A stretch of 64,000 nt of DNA from Bacillus_BD oryzisoli_A (lineage in GTDB: Bacteria; Bacillota; Bacilli; Bacillales; Cytobacillaceae): assembly GCF_043641075.1 (NCBI RefSeq), contig NZ_JBHZRC010000001.1, forward strand, positions 1,817,532 through 1,881,531. The letters are read 5' to 3'. A model generated the notes under the pieces. It did not search any database, was not told the origin of the DNA, and saw nothing but the letters and a program-made list of their open reading frames with translations. Of this stretch, positions 7,831 through 16,130 are shown in pieces (the first letter of the stretch is position 1; every line of letters begins with the position of its first letter). The position numbers and the translations under genes are program-made.

Positions 7831-8397
7831 ATGTTCACTTTAAAGGTAAATGATGATATTGAACTGAGATTACTTCAACTTCATGATAGTTCACAATTAT
7901 TCCAGCTTGTAGACAATAATCGAAAGCATCTAAGACAATGGCTGCCGTGGGTTGACAACATATACTCACCGCTGCAATACCATACCATTATTCCTTCATG
8001 GCTAAAACAGTTTGCTGATCATAACGGCTTCCATGCAGGGATCCGTTACAAAAACAAACTGGCCGGAGTCATCAGTCTTCATTCCATCGATTGGTTTAAT
8101 AAACAAACAAGCATTGGCTACTACTTGGGAGAGGGCTTCGAAGGAAAAGGAATCATGACAAAATCAGTTCAGGCTGTTCTCAATTATATTTTCTTCCATC
8201 TTCATCTTCACCGTATCGAAATACGCTGTGGTGAATATAATCTGAAGAGCCGTGCAATCCCGGAAAGACTTGGTTTCAAACGAGAAGGGCTGATACGGGA
8301 TGGAGAATTTCTAAATGACCACTACCACGATTTGGTTGTTTATGGAATACTCTACAATGAATGGCTGCAACGTAAAGAATATTCGCCACAAATCTAA
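7831..8397 (+). CDS. GNAT family acetyltransferase, RimL/YdaF-like
   Basis: A 188-residue cytoplasmic N-acetyltransferase of the RimJ/RimL type, which moves an acetyl group from acetyl-CoA to a protein N terminus or small amine. The conserved parts are IGYYLGEGFEGKGIMT (acetyl-CoA binding loop, here with GFEGKG), the strand HRIEIRC, and NLKSRAIPERLGF followed by a strand ending in a His/Tyr-rich region. The ATG at 7831 follows AAAGGAG. The gene is monocistronic, between an intergenic remnant and a terminator. The natural substrate cannot be told from sequence. Confidence 0.88.
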   Translation: MFTLKVNDDIELRLLQLHDSSQLFQLVDNNRKHLRQWLPWVDNIYSPLQYHTIIPSWLKQFADHNGFHAGIRYKNKLAGVISLHSIDWFNKQTSIGYYLGEGFEGKGIMTKSVQAVLNYIFFHLHLHRIEIRCGEYNLKSRAIPERLGFKREGLIRDGEFLNDHYHDLVVYGILYNEWLQRKEYSPQI

Positions 8398-8424
8398 AAA
8401 AAAGCTGCTTCGCAGCTTTTTTTA
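8396..8424. terminator. Bidirectional terminator
   Basis: Stem AAAAAGCTGC / GCAGCTTTTT with a three-base loop, flanked by A and T runs, between the convergent acetyltransferase and histidine kinase genes. Confidence 0.9.
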
Positions 8425-9492
8425 GTCTTGTACCATCGGAATCGTAACGGTGAACGTAGTTCCTTGCATTTGTGTTGATTGGACTGAAATGGTTCCGCCG
8501 TGCTCGGAAATTATTTTCTGGCAAATCATCAATCCCAATCCATTTCCGGTTGCTTTTGTGGAAAAAAAAGGCTTTCCTAAATGGTCTAAGTACTCCTCAG
8601 GAATGCCGCATCCCTCATCAATCACAGAAACCAGTGCATTCTTTTCATTTTTAGACATATGAATCGTTATAACTCCCTGCTCCATTGCTTCAATGGCATT
8701 CTTCAAGATATTAATCAGAACTTGTTTCACTTTATGAATATCACATAAAATCATTAGCTTCTGCTCTTCAATGACACTTTTAATTTGAATATTCTTTTTT
8801 ACTGCCTCTGCTTCTAATAAAAGGATTACTTCCTTAACTATTCTTGTTAAATCTTGAACACTCAATTTATGTTTATGTGGTTTTGCAAGAACCAACAGTT
8901 CATTCGAAATAATATCAAGTCTGTGAATTTCATCTTCCATTATATCTAAGTACTTTTTATTCGGATTTTCCTCTGCCTTCATCAGTTGAATAAACCCTTT
9001 AATACTTGTAAGCGGATTCTTAATCTCATGTGCAATTCCAGCTGCCAATTGTCCGGCAACCTTTAGTTTTTCAATTTCGACCATGATATTTTCAGCTTCA
9101 CTTCTATCAAATGCAATATCCCTTATAAAGCAAATAATCCCCTCAGGGATTTCCAGTTCAGAATGACTGATGAGTGAAGTTGTGGATTCTGCCGTTAGAT
9201 ACCTCCCATCCTTTTTTTTCATTCTATATGACAAATTACTTATTTCTTCCTTCCTGCTTGCCCATTCGTTAGTTACCCTTTGATAATCTTCCTGATGCAT
9301 GATTTCACTAATGTGGGTTCCGATTAACTCCCGCTGCTCGTATCCCAGCATCATATTTACATTTTTGGTTATGTAAGTAATAATGCCGTCTAAAGAAAGT
9401 TTAACAATGAAATGTGATTTCTCATTCACCCTATTTTGTCCAGTTTTTTCCTCGACGAAATGGTTTGACTTCCCTGCTTTCGGTACTCCCAA
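8422..9492 (-). CDS. PAS-domain sensor histidine kinase, sporulation-kinase type
   Basis: A soluble 356-residue histidine kinase with no membrane segment. A PAS domain spans roughly residues 25-130 (ending with the PAC-like FIRDIAFDRSEAE). The phospho-acceptor His155 lies in AGIAHEIKNPLTS. The catalytic ATPase domain has Asn265 (N box), DEGCG at 292-296 and GNGLG at 316-320. The layout and the GIAHEIKNPLTSIKGF H box are those of Bacillus KinA/KinE-type kinases that feed the Spo0 phosphorelay, so I infer that role. No response regulator is adjacent, which agrees with an orphan kinase. The TTG start follows GGAGGGG at good spacing. Confidence 0.9.
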   Translation of the reverse strand: MGVPKAGKSNHFVEEKTGQNRVNEKSHFIVKLSLDGIITYITKNVNMMLGYEQRELIGTHISEIMHQEDYQRVTNEWASRKEEISNLSYRMKKKDGRYLTAESTTSLISHSELEIPEGIICFIRDIAFDRSEAENIMVEIEKLKVAGQLAAGIAHEIKNPLTSIKGFIQLMKAEENPNKKYLDIMEDEIHRLDIISNELLVLAKPHKHKLSVQDLTRIVKEVILLLEAEAVKKNIQIKSVIEEQKLMILCDIHKVKQVLINILKNAIEAMEQGVITIHMSKNEKNALVSVIDEGCGIPEEYLDHLGKPFFSTKATGNGLGLMICQKIISEHGGTISVQSTQMQGTTFTVTIPMVQD

Positions 9493-9786
9493 TCATCACC
9501 CCTCCTTACACATCATGCTTAAGTAAATTTTACAGAATATTCACATAAAAAACAATCATATTTTCTACTATTTTAATAGGTAATATGCCTTAGATGTTTG
9601 TCAGAATAGATGGTATTTTTATCTATATCATAGTTACGCTGAAAGGCGTTTAAAATATACGTTTCCCTTTTATAAGCCAAAAATCCTGTATGACAACATA
9701 TACTTCAAAGCCCTTTATAATAAAAAATTCATAAGTCCGCTGTCAACAACATATAATTTGTATAAAACCCTTAAAAACCGTAACGT

Positions 9787-9816
9787 TTGACTGTATAGTT
9801 TGGGTTACCGTATAAT
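9787..9816 (+). promoter_or_regulatory. Sigma-A promoter of the MerR-type gene
   Basis: TTGACT (9787-9792) and TATAAT (9811-9816) are separated by 18 bp, placed before the MerR start. The spacer and flanks hold the inverted pair CGTAAC / GTTACCG, a possible operator for the MerR protein itself. The remaining 290 bp of this gap, back to the kinase, shows nothing else I can identify. Confidence 0.6.
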
Positions 9817-9849
9817 TAATAAAATAATAAAATGAACTGGGGTGGTATG

Positions 9850-10259
9850 ATGGGGCAGTTTATCGGATTGGAGAATTAGCAAATTTAGCAAATGTTTCTA
9901 AAAGAACAATTGACTATTATACTAGCTTAGGTTTGTTGCATGCACAACGTTCTAACAGTAATTACAGATTTTATCCAGAAGAGGCATTACACGATCTTAA
10001 GATTATCGAAGAATACAAGAAAATGCATCTGCCACTTCATGAGATTAAGAGAAAATTAGAACTAAATAAACACACCGAGCTGCAAGACAGGGATGTAGAA
10101 ATACAAGTGGAGACCGTTACGAATCAAATCAAACAACTGAAAAAGGACCTTTCCGTACTTTTACCGATTATCAGTAAGTACAAACAAGATCCTATTTCAA
10201 AGAAGTTGAATGAAGAAGGTTCCGCTCTAATTGAATCCCTGATGAGAATAACAAGTTAA
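9850..10259 (+). pseudogene. MerR family regulator with a 1-bp frameshift near its start
   Basis: The protein reads YRIGELANLANVSKRTIDYY, a typical MerR DNA-binding helix-turn-helix, then a wing (RSNSNYRFYPEEAL) and a coiled-coil tail, about 136 residues in all. The ribosome site TGGGGTGG precedes ATGs at 9847 and 9850. From there the frame reads M-G-Q and then leaves the MerR frame at the run TTT (9859-9861). One extra T would give M-G-Q-F-Y-R-I-G-E-L-A, exactly as expected. So a single-base deletion breaks the gene, or the assembly missed a T. It lies 64 bp before the CorC-type gene, as MerR YhdQ neighbours yhdP in B. subtilis. Confidence 0.75.
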
Positions 10260-10279
10260 AACCAATTTTTGAGTTATCA

Positions 10280-10326
10280 GGAGGTGACTCCTTTCCTGTT
10301 TACTACAGGATAAGGAAATCTATTTG
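10280..10326 (+). promoter_or_regulatory. Distal Shine-Dalgarno, hairpin and TTG start of the first CorC paralog
   Basis: A strong GGAGGTG (10280-10286) is 37 bases before the TTG start at 10324. GGAG can pair with CTCC around a GTGA loop. Further on, TTTCCT (10292-10297) can pair with AGGAAA (10313-10318), bringing the strong site within about ten bases of the TTG. A weaker AAGGAAA lies at normal distance. The same layout recurs at 22081. Confidence 0.5.
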
Positions 10327-11703
10327 GACATATTAAACTTGGTTATTATAGCCATTTTGATTGCTTTGACGGCATTTTTTGTTACTTCTGAATTTGCTAT
10401 TGTTAAAGTGAGAAGTTCCAGAATTGATCAGTTAATTGAAGAGGGAAATAAGAACGCTATTGCAGCGAAAAGGATCATTACAAATTTGGATGAGTACTTA
10501 TCTGCCTGCCAATTAGGGATAACCATGACTGCTCTTGGTATTGGTGCCCTGGGAGAACCAACATTTGAGCATATCCTTCATCCGGTATTAGCCTTTTTTA
10601 ATATTCCAGAATCTTTAACTTCAATTCTTTCAATCGCCCTAGCCTTTGCGATTATGACCTTTTTGCACGTAGTGGTTGGAGAACTTGCACCTAAAACGGT
10701 TGCCATTCAGAAAGCGGAATGGGTTGCGTTACTGACTGCAAAACCACTTATCCTGTTCTACCGTATCATGTTCCCTTTTATCTGGATCTTAAATGGGTCT
10801 GCCCGTTTGATCACAGGTATTTTCGGACTAAAGCGTGTATCAGAACATGAATTAGCACATTCAGAAGAAGAACTGCGAATAATTTTGTCAGAAAGCTATA
10901 AAAATGGCGAAATCAACCAATCTGAGTTTAAGTATGTAAATAAAATATTTGAATTCGATGATCGGATTGCAAAAGAAATCATGGTTCCTAGAACCGAAAT
11001 TGTTTCTTTATCAAAGGATCAAACATTAGAAGAATTTCTTTCTATCATTCATGTAGAAAAGTTCACACGTTATCCGATTATGGAAAACGACAAAGATCAT
11101 ATTGTTGGAATGATTAATCTAAAAGAGCTTATGACTGATATTTTGGAATTCAAGGATTTAAATACCAAAACCCTTGAAGCTTATATTCGACCGATTATCA
11201 AAGTAATTGAAACAGCTCCAATTCATGATTTACTTGTTAAAATGCAGAAAGAGCGAATCCACATGGCCATCTTAATGGATGAATATGGCGGAACATCAGG
11301 CTTGGTAACGGTTGAAGATATCATTGAGGAAATTGTTGGTGAAATCCGCGATGAATTTGATACAGATGAAATTCCAGAAATAAGAAAACTTGAAGATGAT
11401 CATTTTATCATTGATTCCAAAGTACTTGTAAGTGAAGTAAATGACCTTCTTGGAATTGACATTGATGATGAAGATATTGATACAATCGGCGGCTGGATTT
11501 TAACTGAAAATTACGAGGCCAAACAGGGCGATATCATGAACTTTGATTCATATGCCTTTAAAATCATTGATATGGAGGATCACCATATCAAATATGTAGA
11601 AGTGACAAAAATTCAAATGCTTGAGGATAATGAAACCTTAAAATATGAAGATAGAGAACTTCATTCTTCTGTCCCATTGACAAAATCGGAAGCATTATAC
11701 TAA
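10324..11703 (+). CDS. CNNM/CorC (HlyC) family membrane protein, probable Mg2+ efflux, MpfA/YhdP-like
   Basis: A 459-residue membrane protein. An N-terminal DUF21 (CNNM) domain with about four hydrophobic segments covers residues 1-180. A pair of CBS domains (motif MVPRTEIVSL, then MDEYGGTSGLVTVEDI) covers roughly 200-340, and a CorC_HlyC domain ends the protein. In B. subtilis MpfA (YhdP) of this family protects cells from excess magnesium, so Mg2+ efflux is the likely role. It starts with TTG. It lies just after the MerR gene and closely resembles the protein at 22114; both contain the identical stretch SEEELRIILSESYK. A strong terminator follows. Confidence 0.9.
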   Translation: MDILNLVIIAILIALTAFFVTSEFAIVKVRSSRIDQLIEEGNKNAIAAKRIITNLDEYLSACQLGITMTALGIGALGEPTFEHILHPVLAFFNIPESLTSILSIALAFAIMTFLHVVVGELAPKTVAIQKAEWVALLTAKPLILFYRIMFPFIWILNGSARLITGIFGLKRVSEHELAHSEEELRIILSESYKNGEINQSEFKYVNKIFEFDDRIAKEIMVPRTEIVSLSKDQTLEEFLSIIHVEKFTRYPIMENDKDHIVGMINLKELMTDILEFKDLNTKTLEAYIRPIIKVIETAPIHDLLVKMQKERIHMAILMDEYGGTSGLVTVEDIIEEIVGEIRDEFDTDEIPEIRKLEDDHFIIDSKVLVSEVNDLLGIDIDDEDIDTIGGWILTENYEAKQGDIMNFDSYAFKIIDMEDHHIKYVEVTKIQMLEDNETLKYEDRELHSSVPLTKSEALY

Positions 11704-11789
11704 ACATTTATTAAAAGTTCATAATTTTTGTTCACAAACCATTCAACATTTATAATTAATAACTATAATTACTATATTGATATATATAT

Positions 11790-11827
11790 AACCTTCTCTT
11801 TTTTTTGAAAAGAGAAGGTTTTTTTTG
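11790..11827 (+). terminator. Terminator of the first CorC paralog
   Basis: A perfect 13-bp stem AACCTTCTCTTTT / AAAAGAGAAGGTT with a 5-base loop, followed by a run of T residues. Confidence 0.92.
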
Positions 11828-11950
11828 TCCATTTTATACCGCTTTCCCTTTGTTTCAGGTTTTGTCAATTATTATGGTCACTATTGTATCGAATTACCAA
11901 ATTTGTAAAAATATATTCCCAAAATGTTCACAAAGTCACATTCCCTTTTT

Positions 11951-11958
11951 GCTATAGT
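11951..11958 (+). promoter_or_regulatory. Probable extended -10 of the cyd promoter
   Basis: TGCTATAGT is an extended -10 element about 42 bases before the cydA ATG. The -35 is poor, and a TTCACAAA half-site (11927-11934), as found in Rex operators, overlaps that region. Redox control by Rex is known for cyd in B. subtilis, but here only a half-site is visible. Confidence 0.35.
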
Positions 11959-11999
11959 AAAGATAGAAAATGAAAATATTGGTAGGAGGGAAAAAAGTA

Positions 12000-13403
12000 A
12001 TGGAGGCGCTTGTACTCGCTCGTATACAGTTTGCTGCAACAACAGTTTTTCACTTTATTTTTGTGCCATTATCTATAGGTCTTGCTTTCGTAATTGCCGT
12101 CATGCAAACAATGTATTTAGTAAAGAAAAAAGACGTCTACAAAAAGATGACGCAATTTTGGGGCAAATTCTTTCTCATCAACTTTGCCATCGGAATTGTA
12201 ACAGGTATTATTCAAGAATTCCAATTTGGGATGAACTGGTCCAGCTATTCACGGTTCATGGGAGACGTGTTTGGTGCTCCACTAGCCATTGAAGCACTGC
12301 TCGCATTCTTCATTGAATCTACATTTATTGGGCTTTGGATTTTCGGATGGGATAAATTACCGAAAAAGGTTCACCTAGCATCTATCTGGCTTGTTTCTAT
12401 CTCAACAATGATATCAGCTTTTTGGATACTTACTGCAAACTCATTCATGCAAAATCCTGTTGGCTATGCCATCAAAAATGGACGTGCTGAAACAACTGAT
12501 TTCTTAGCAGTGATTACTAATCCAAAAGTCTTAGTTGCTTTTCCGCATGTTATCTTTGGTGCTTTAGCAACCGGTGCCTTCTTTGTTGTCGGTATCAGCG
12601 CATACTACTTCTTGAAAAAAAAGGACCTGGATTTCTTTAGACGTTCGGTAACAATTGGACTTGTCATTGGATTAGTATCCAGCCTTGGTATTGCTTTCAG
12701 CGGTCACTCACAATCTCAATATTTAATGGGTGCACAGCCAATGAAAATGGCTGCAGCAGAAGGACTTTGGGAGGACAGCGGGGATCCAGCAGCATGGACA
12801 GTCGTAGCTAATATTGATACAGAGAATAAAGAAACAAAAATGAGTCTTGAAATCCCATATGCATTAAGCTTCCTGGCATACGGTGATTTTAAAGGAAAAG
12901 TTGAAGGTATGAATACCCTTCAAGCTAAGTATGAGAAATTATATGGAGCAGGAAATTATATACCACCTGTCAAAACAACCTTCTGGAATTTCAGAATAAT
13001 GGCAGGTCTTGGCGGAGTGCTTGTTCTTTTAAGCTTAATGGGCTTGTATATGAGACGCCGCGGCACACTTGAAAACAAAACTTGGTTTTTAAAGATATTG
13101 GTTGCAACGCTTTTCTTCCCGTTTATTGCAAATACTTCAGGGTGGATTATGTCAGAAATAGGACGTCAGCCATGGATTGTAAATGGCTTAATGAGAACTT
13201 CTGATGCTGTTTCACCAACTGTATCTGCCGGCTCAGTATTATTTTCACTAGTGTCCTTTACATTGGTGTATACATTGTTAGCAGTTGCAATGGTCGTTTT
13301 ATTTTTAAGAATCATTAAACAAGGACCACATGAAAAACAAATGGATGATATTAGAGACTCAGATCCTTTCAGTGAAGGAGGTATATCACATGCAACTAAG
13401 TGA
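12000..13403 (+). CDS. cydA: Cytochrome bd quinol oxidase subunit I
   Basis: The heme-bearing subunit of the bd-type terminal oxidase, which oxidises menaquinol and reduces oxygen to water in the membrane. The 467 residues match Bacillus CydA. Visible conserved residues are His18 (VFHFIFVP), Glu98 (region LAIEALLAF), His183 (FPHV), the GHSQSQYLMGAQPMKMAAAE segment and the MSEIGRQPW motif near the end. The Q-loop is short, as in Gram-positives. The frame opens at 11970, but the start is the ATG at 12000, nine bases after TAGGAGGG. It overlaps cydB by 14 bp, and four genes cydA-B-D-C run as one operon. Confidence 0.97.
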   Translation: MEALVLARIQFAATTVFHFIFVPLSIGLAFVIAVMQTMYLVKKKDVYKKMTQFWGKFFLINFAIGIVTGIIQEFQFGMNWSSYSRFMGDVFGAPLAIEALLAFFIESTFIGLWIFGWDKLPKKVHLASIWLVSISTMISAFWILTANSFMQNPVGYAIKNGRAETTDFLAVITNPKVLVAFPHVIFGALATGAFFVVGISAYYFLKKKDLDFFRRSVTIGLVIGLVSSLGIAFSGHSQSQYLMGAQPMKMAAAEGLWEDSGDPAAWTVVANIDTENKETKMSLEIPYALSFLAYGDFKGKVEGMNTLQAKYEKLYGAGNYIPPVKTTFWNFRIMAGLGGVLVLLSLMGLYMRRRGTLENKTWFLKILVATLFFPFIANTSGWIMSEIGRQPWIVNGLMRTSDAVSPTVSAGSVLFSLVSFTLVYTLLAVAMVVLFLRIIKQGPHEKQMDDIRDSDPFSEGGISHATK

Positions 13404-14403
13404 GATATGGTTCTTACTTATCGGAGTTTTGTTTGTTGGATTTGTCTTTTTAGAAGGATTTGACTTTGGAGTTGGAATGAGTACAAAATTTCTCGCCAAA
13501 AACGAGGTAGAAAAACGTGTGCTGATTAATACGATTGGGCCTTTTTGGGATGCCAATGAAGTTTGGTTGATTACCGGTGGCGGCGCGATGTTTGCTGCTT
13601 TCCCGCACTGGTATGCCACTTTATTCAGCGGTTACTACCTGCCATTTGTCGTATTACTTTTGGCTTTAATTGCACGCGGTGTTGCTTTTGAATTCAGGGG
13701 AAAAATGAACTCAGTTAAATGGAAAAAAACATGGGATTGGTCGATATTCCTAGGCAGTATTTTACCACCGTTTTTGTTAGGAGTTTTGTTTACAAGCTTA
13801 ATAAAAGGTGTGCCAATCGATAAGGAAATGAATATGACAGCCGGATTCTTTGACATTGTTAATATCTATACGGTTGTTGGCGGAGTTGCATTTGTATTAT
13901 TAACCTATATGCACGGCTTAATGTTCATCACATTAAAAACAACCGATTCGATTCGGGAACGTGCACGTGAACAAGCAAGAAAATTATTCCTAGCATGCGC
14001 AGTAGTCGTTGTATTATTCGTCGCCCTTACCGGGGTCTATACAAATGCATTTGCTGACAGAGGCTCTGTGCTTATTCCATTATATGCACTTGCCATTGTT
14101 CTTTATTTGGCCCTTTATCCATTATTAAAAAACAAGAAAGAAGGCTTCAGCTTCGTAACAACCGGCTTACTATTAATTCTTGTTATGGCTTCCTTCTTTA
14201 TTGCATTATTCCCGAATGTGATGATTAGTTCTACGGATATTGCAAATAACTTAACAGTATATAATTCAGCATCCGGTGAATATTCTCTTAAGCTAATGAC
14301 TATCATTGCGTTTACAATGGTACCAATTGTTCTGGCGTACACAGTTTGGAGCTATTATGTATTCCGCAAACGAGTAACTGATAAGGAGCATCTAGAATAT
14401 TAA
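13390..14403 (+). CDS. cydB: Cytochrome bd quinol oxidase subunit II
   Basis: The second integral subunit of cytochrome bd, with 337 residues and about eight membrane segments. Typical parts are FVFLEGFDFGVGM near the N terminus and the GPFWDANEVWLITGGGAMFAAFPHWYA region. The upstream in-frame codons to 13330 are part of cydA and are discarded, because the ribosome site GAAGGAGG (13374-13381) sets the ATG at 13390. Its TAA overlaps the ATG of the next gene by one base, so the genes are translationally coupled. Confidence 0.96.
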   Translation: MQLSEIWFLLIGVLFVGFVFLEGFDFGVGMSTKFLAKNEVEKRVLINTIGPFWDANEVWLITGGGAMFAAFPHWYATLFSGYYLPFVVLLLALIARGVAFEFRGKMNSVKWKKTWDWSIFLGSILPPFLLGVLFTSLIKGVPIDKEMNMTAGFFDIVNIYTVVGGVAFVLLTYMHGLMFITLKTTDSIRERAREQARKLFLACAVVVVLFVALTGVYTNAFADRGSVLIPLYALAIVLYLALYPLLKNKKEGFSFVTTGLLLILVMASFFIALFPNVMISSTDIANNLTVYNSASGEYSLKLMTIIAFTMVPIVLAYTVWSYYVFRKRVTDKEHLEY

Positions 14404-16130
14404 TGGATAAAAATCTTTTCAGCTATAAAGGCAGTAAAGCCCATATGCTCATAATCACTTTACTAACTATCTGCCAAGGGGTTACAACTATTTTTCAAGC
14501 TGTATTTTTAGCCACTGCAATCACAAAAATGTTTAATGGGACAGCAGCAACAGCTGTCCTTCCCTTTTTTGCTGGCTTTGCCATTACCTTTGTTTTACGA
14601 CACTTTATTCAATGGATCAAAGGAAGACTTTCCTTTAGGTTTGCCGAAAGAACCTCCTCTGACATTCAGTCACTTCTCATTCGTAAGCTATTTGAATTAG
14701 GGCCGCGCGGGATCGGAACAAACGGATCAGGAAATATGATTACGTTAACGTTGGAAGGCATTCCAAATTTCCGTACATATTTAGAACTTTTTATCCCTCG
14801 TGCAATAGCCATGTTTTGTATACCTGTCGTTCTCCTTATTTATGTCTTTCGCTCAGACTTAATTTCAGGTATTGTTCTTACGTTAACCATGCCCATTATG
14901 ATTGCCTTTTTGGTTTTATTAGGACTAGTTGCAAAGAAACATGCACAAGCACAATGGAGCAGCTATCAATTACTGTCTAGGCATTTTGTGGATTCTTTAA
15001 GAGGACTTTTAACTTTAAAATTCTTGGGAAAAAGCAAATCTCATCAGCAAGCGATCGAAAGTGTCAGCAATAAATATCGAATTGCCACAAACCGATCATT
15101 ACGAATTGCCTTTTTGTCTACCTTTTCTTTAGATTTCTTCTCTAGTCTGTCCGTTGCAGTTGTCGCTGTAGAGCTTGGACTGAGATTGATTGATGGAATC
15201 ATGGGACTGCAAACTGCATTAACCCTGTTAATACTGGCCCCTGAATACTTTCAGCCAATACGTGACCTAGGAAATGACTACCATGCCACTATGGATGGAA
15301 AGGATGCAGGCAAACAAATTCATAACCTTTTAGCTGTAAAGAATTCAAAGGAACAGATGATTTCGACATCTGTTCCAAAGTGGAATGCTGAAAGCTTACT
15401 CACAGTCAGCCATTTGAATAAAAGGTCAGAGACGGAAGATAAAGAAATCCTGAAGGATATAAGCTTTCAAGTAAAAGGCTTTCAAAAAGTTGGAATTATT
15501 GGGGCTTCTGGTGCCGGTAAATCAACGTTCATTGATTTATTATCCGGGTTCTCCTTACCAACAAGCGGTTCCATTACAGTGCAGAATACTAAAATAGAGG
15601 ATTTCTCTACACACGGCTGGCAGGAACAGCTGATATATATTCCACAACATCCATATATCTTTTCTGGAACGGTTGCAGAAAACATCAGCTTATACGCACC
15701 TAATACAGCAAAGGAAAAAATTGAAGAAGCCATTACTTTCACAGGTTTGAATGAATTAATTAAGCGTCTCCCCAATGGATTAGATGAAAGAATTGGCCAA
15801 GGCGGACGGATTTTGAGCGGAGGTGAGGAACAAAGGATTGCCTTGACACGCTCGTTACTACAGGAGAGACCAATCATGCTTTTTGATGAGCCGACTGCTC
15901 ATTTAGATATTGAAACAGAGCATGAAATTAAAGAAATGATCGTACCACTTCTAACTAACAAACTTGTCTTTTTTGCTACCCACCGTCTACATTGGATGCG
16001 TGAAATGGACGTTATTTTTGTCATAGAGGACGGGAGAATCGTTGAAGCGGGTACACACGAGGAATTATATAAACATCAAGGTGCTTATTTTCACCTTATA
16101 CAAGCACAGAGAGGAGGTAACCTTGAGTGA
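14403..16130 (+). CDS. cydD: Thiol reductant ABC exporter subunit CydD
   Basis: A half-transporter of 575 residues with an N-terminal six-helix membrane domain (about 1-310) and a C-terminal ATPase. The Walker A is GASGAGKST, the signature LSGGEEQR and the Walker B IMLFDEPTAHLD. With CydC it exports glutathione or cysteine, which is needed to assemble cytochrome bd; this function is taken from E. coli. B. subtilis names the pair cydC and cydD in the reverse sense, so the symbol follows E. coli use. The start overlaps cydB by one base and the stop overlaps the next gene by four. Confidence 0.93.
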   Translation: MDKNLFSYKGSKAHMLIITLLTICQGVTTIFQAVFLATAITKMFNGTAATAVLPFFAGFAITFVLRHFIQWIKGRLSFRFAERTSSDIQSLLIRKLFELGPRGIGTNGSGNMITLTLEGIPNFRTYLELFIPRAIAMFCIPVVLLIYVFRSDLISGIVLTLTMPIMIAFLVLLGLVAKKHAQAQWSSYQLLSRHFVDSLRGLLTLKFLGKSKSHQQAIESVSNKYRIATNRSLRIAFLSTFSLDFFSSLSVAVVAVELGLRLIDGIMGLQTALTLLILAPEYFQPIRDLGNDYHATMDGKDAGKQIHNLLAVKNSKEQMISTSVPKWNAESLLTVSHLNKRSETEDKEILKDISFQVKGFQKVGIIGASGAGKSTFIDLLSGFSLPTSGSITVQNTKIEDFSTHGWQEQLIYIPQHPYIFSGTVAENISLYAPNTAKEKIEEAITFTGLNELIKRLPNGLDERIGQGGRILSGGEEQRIALTRSLLQERPIMLFDEPTAHLDIETEHEIKEMIVPLLTNKLVFFATHRLHWMREMDVIFVIEDGRIVEAGTHEELYKHQGAYFHLIQAQRGGNLE

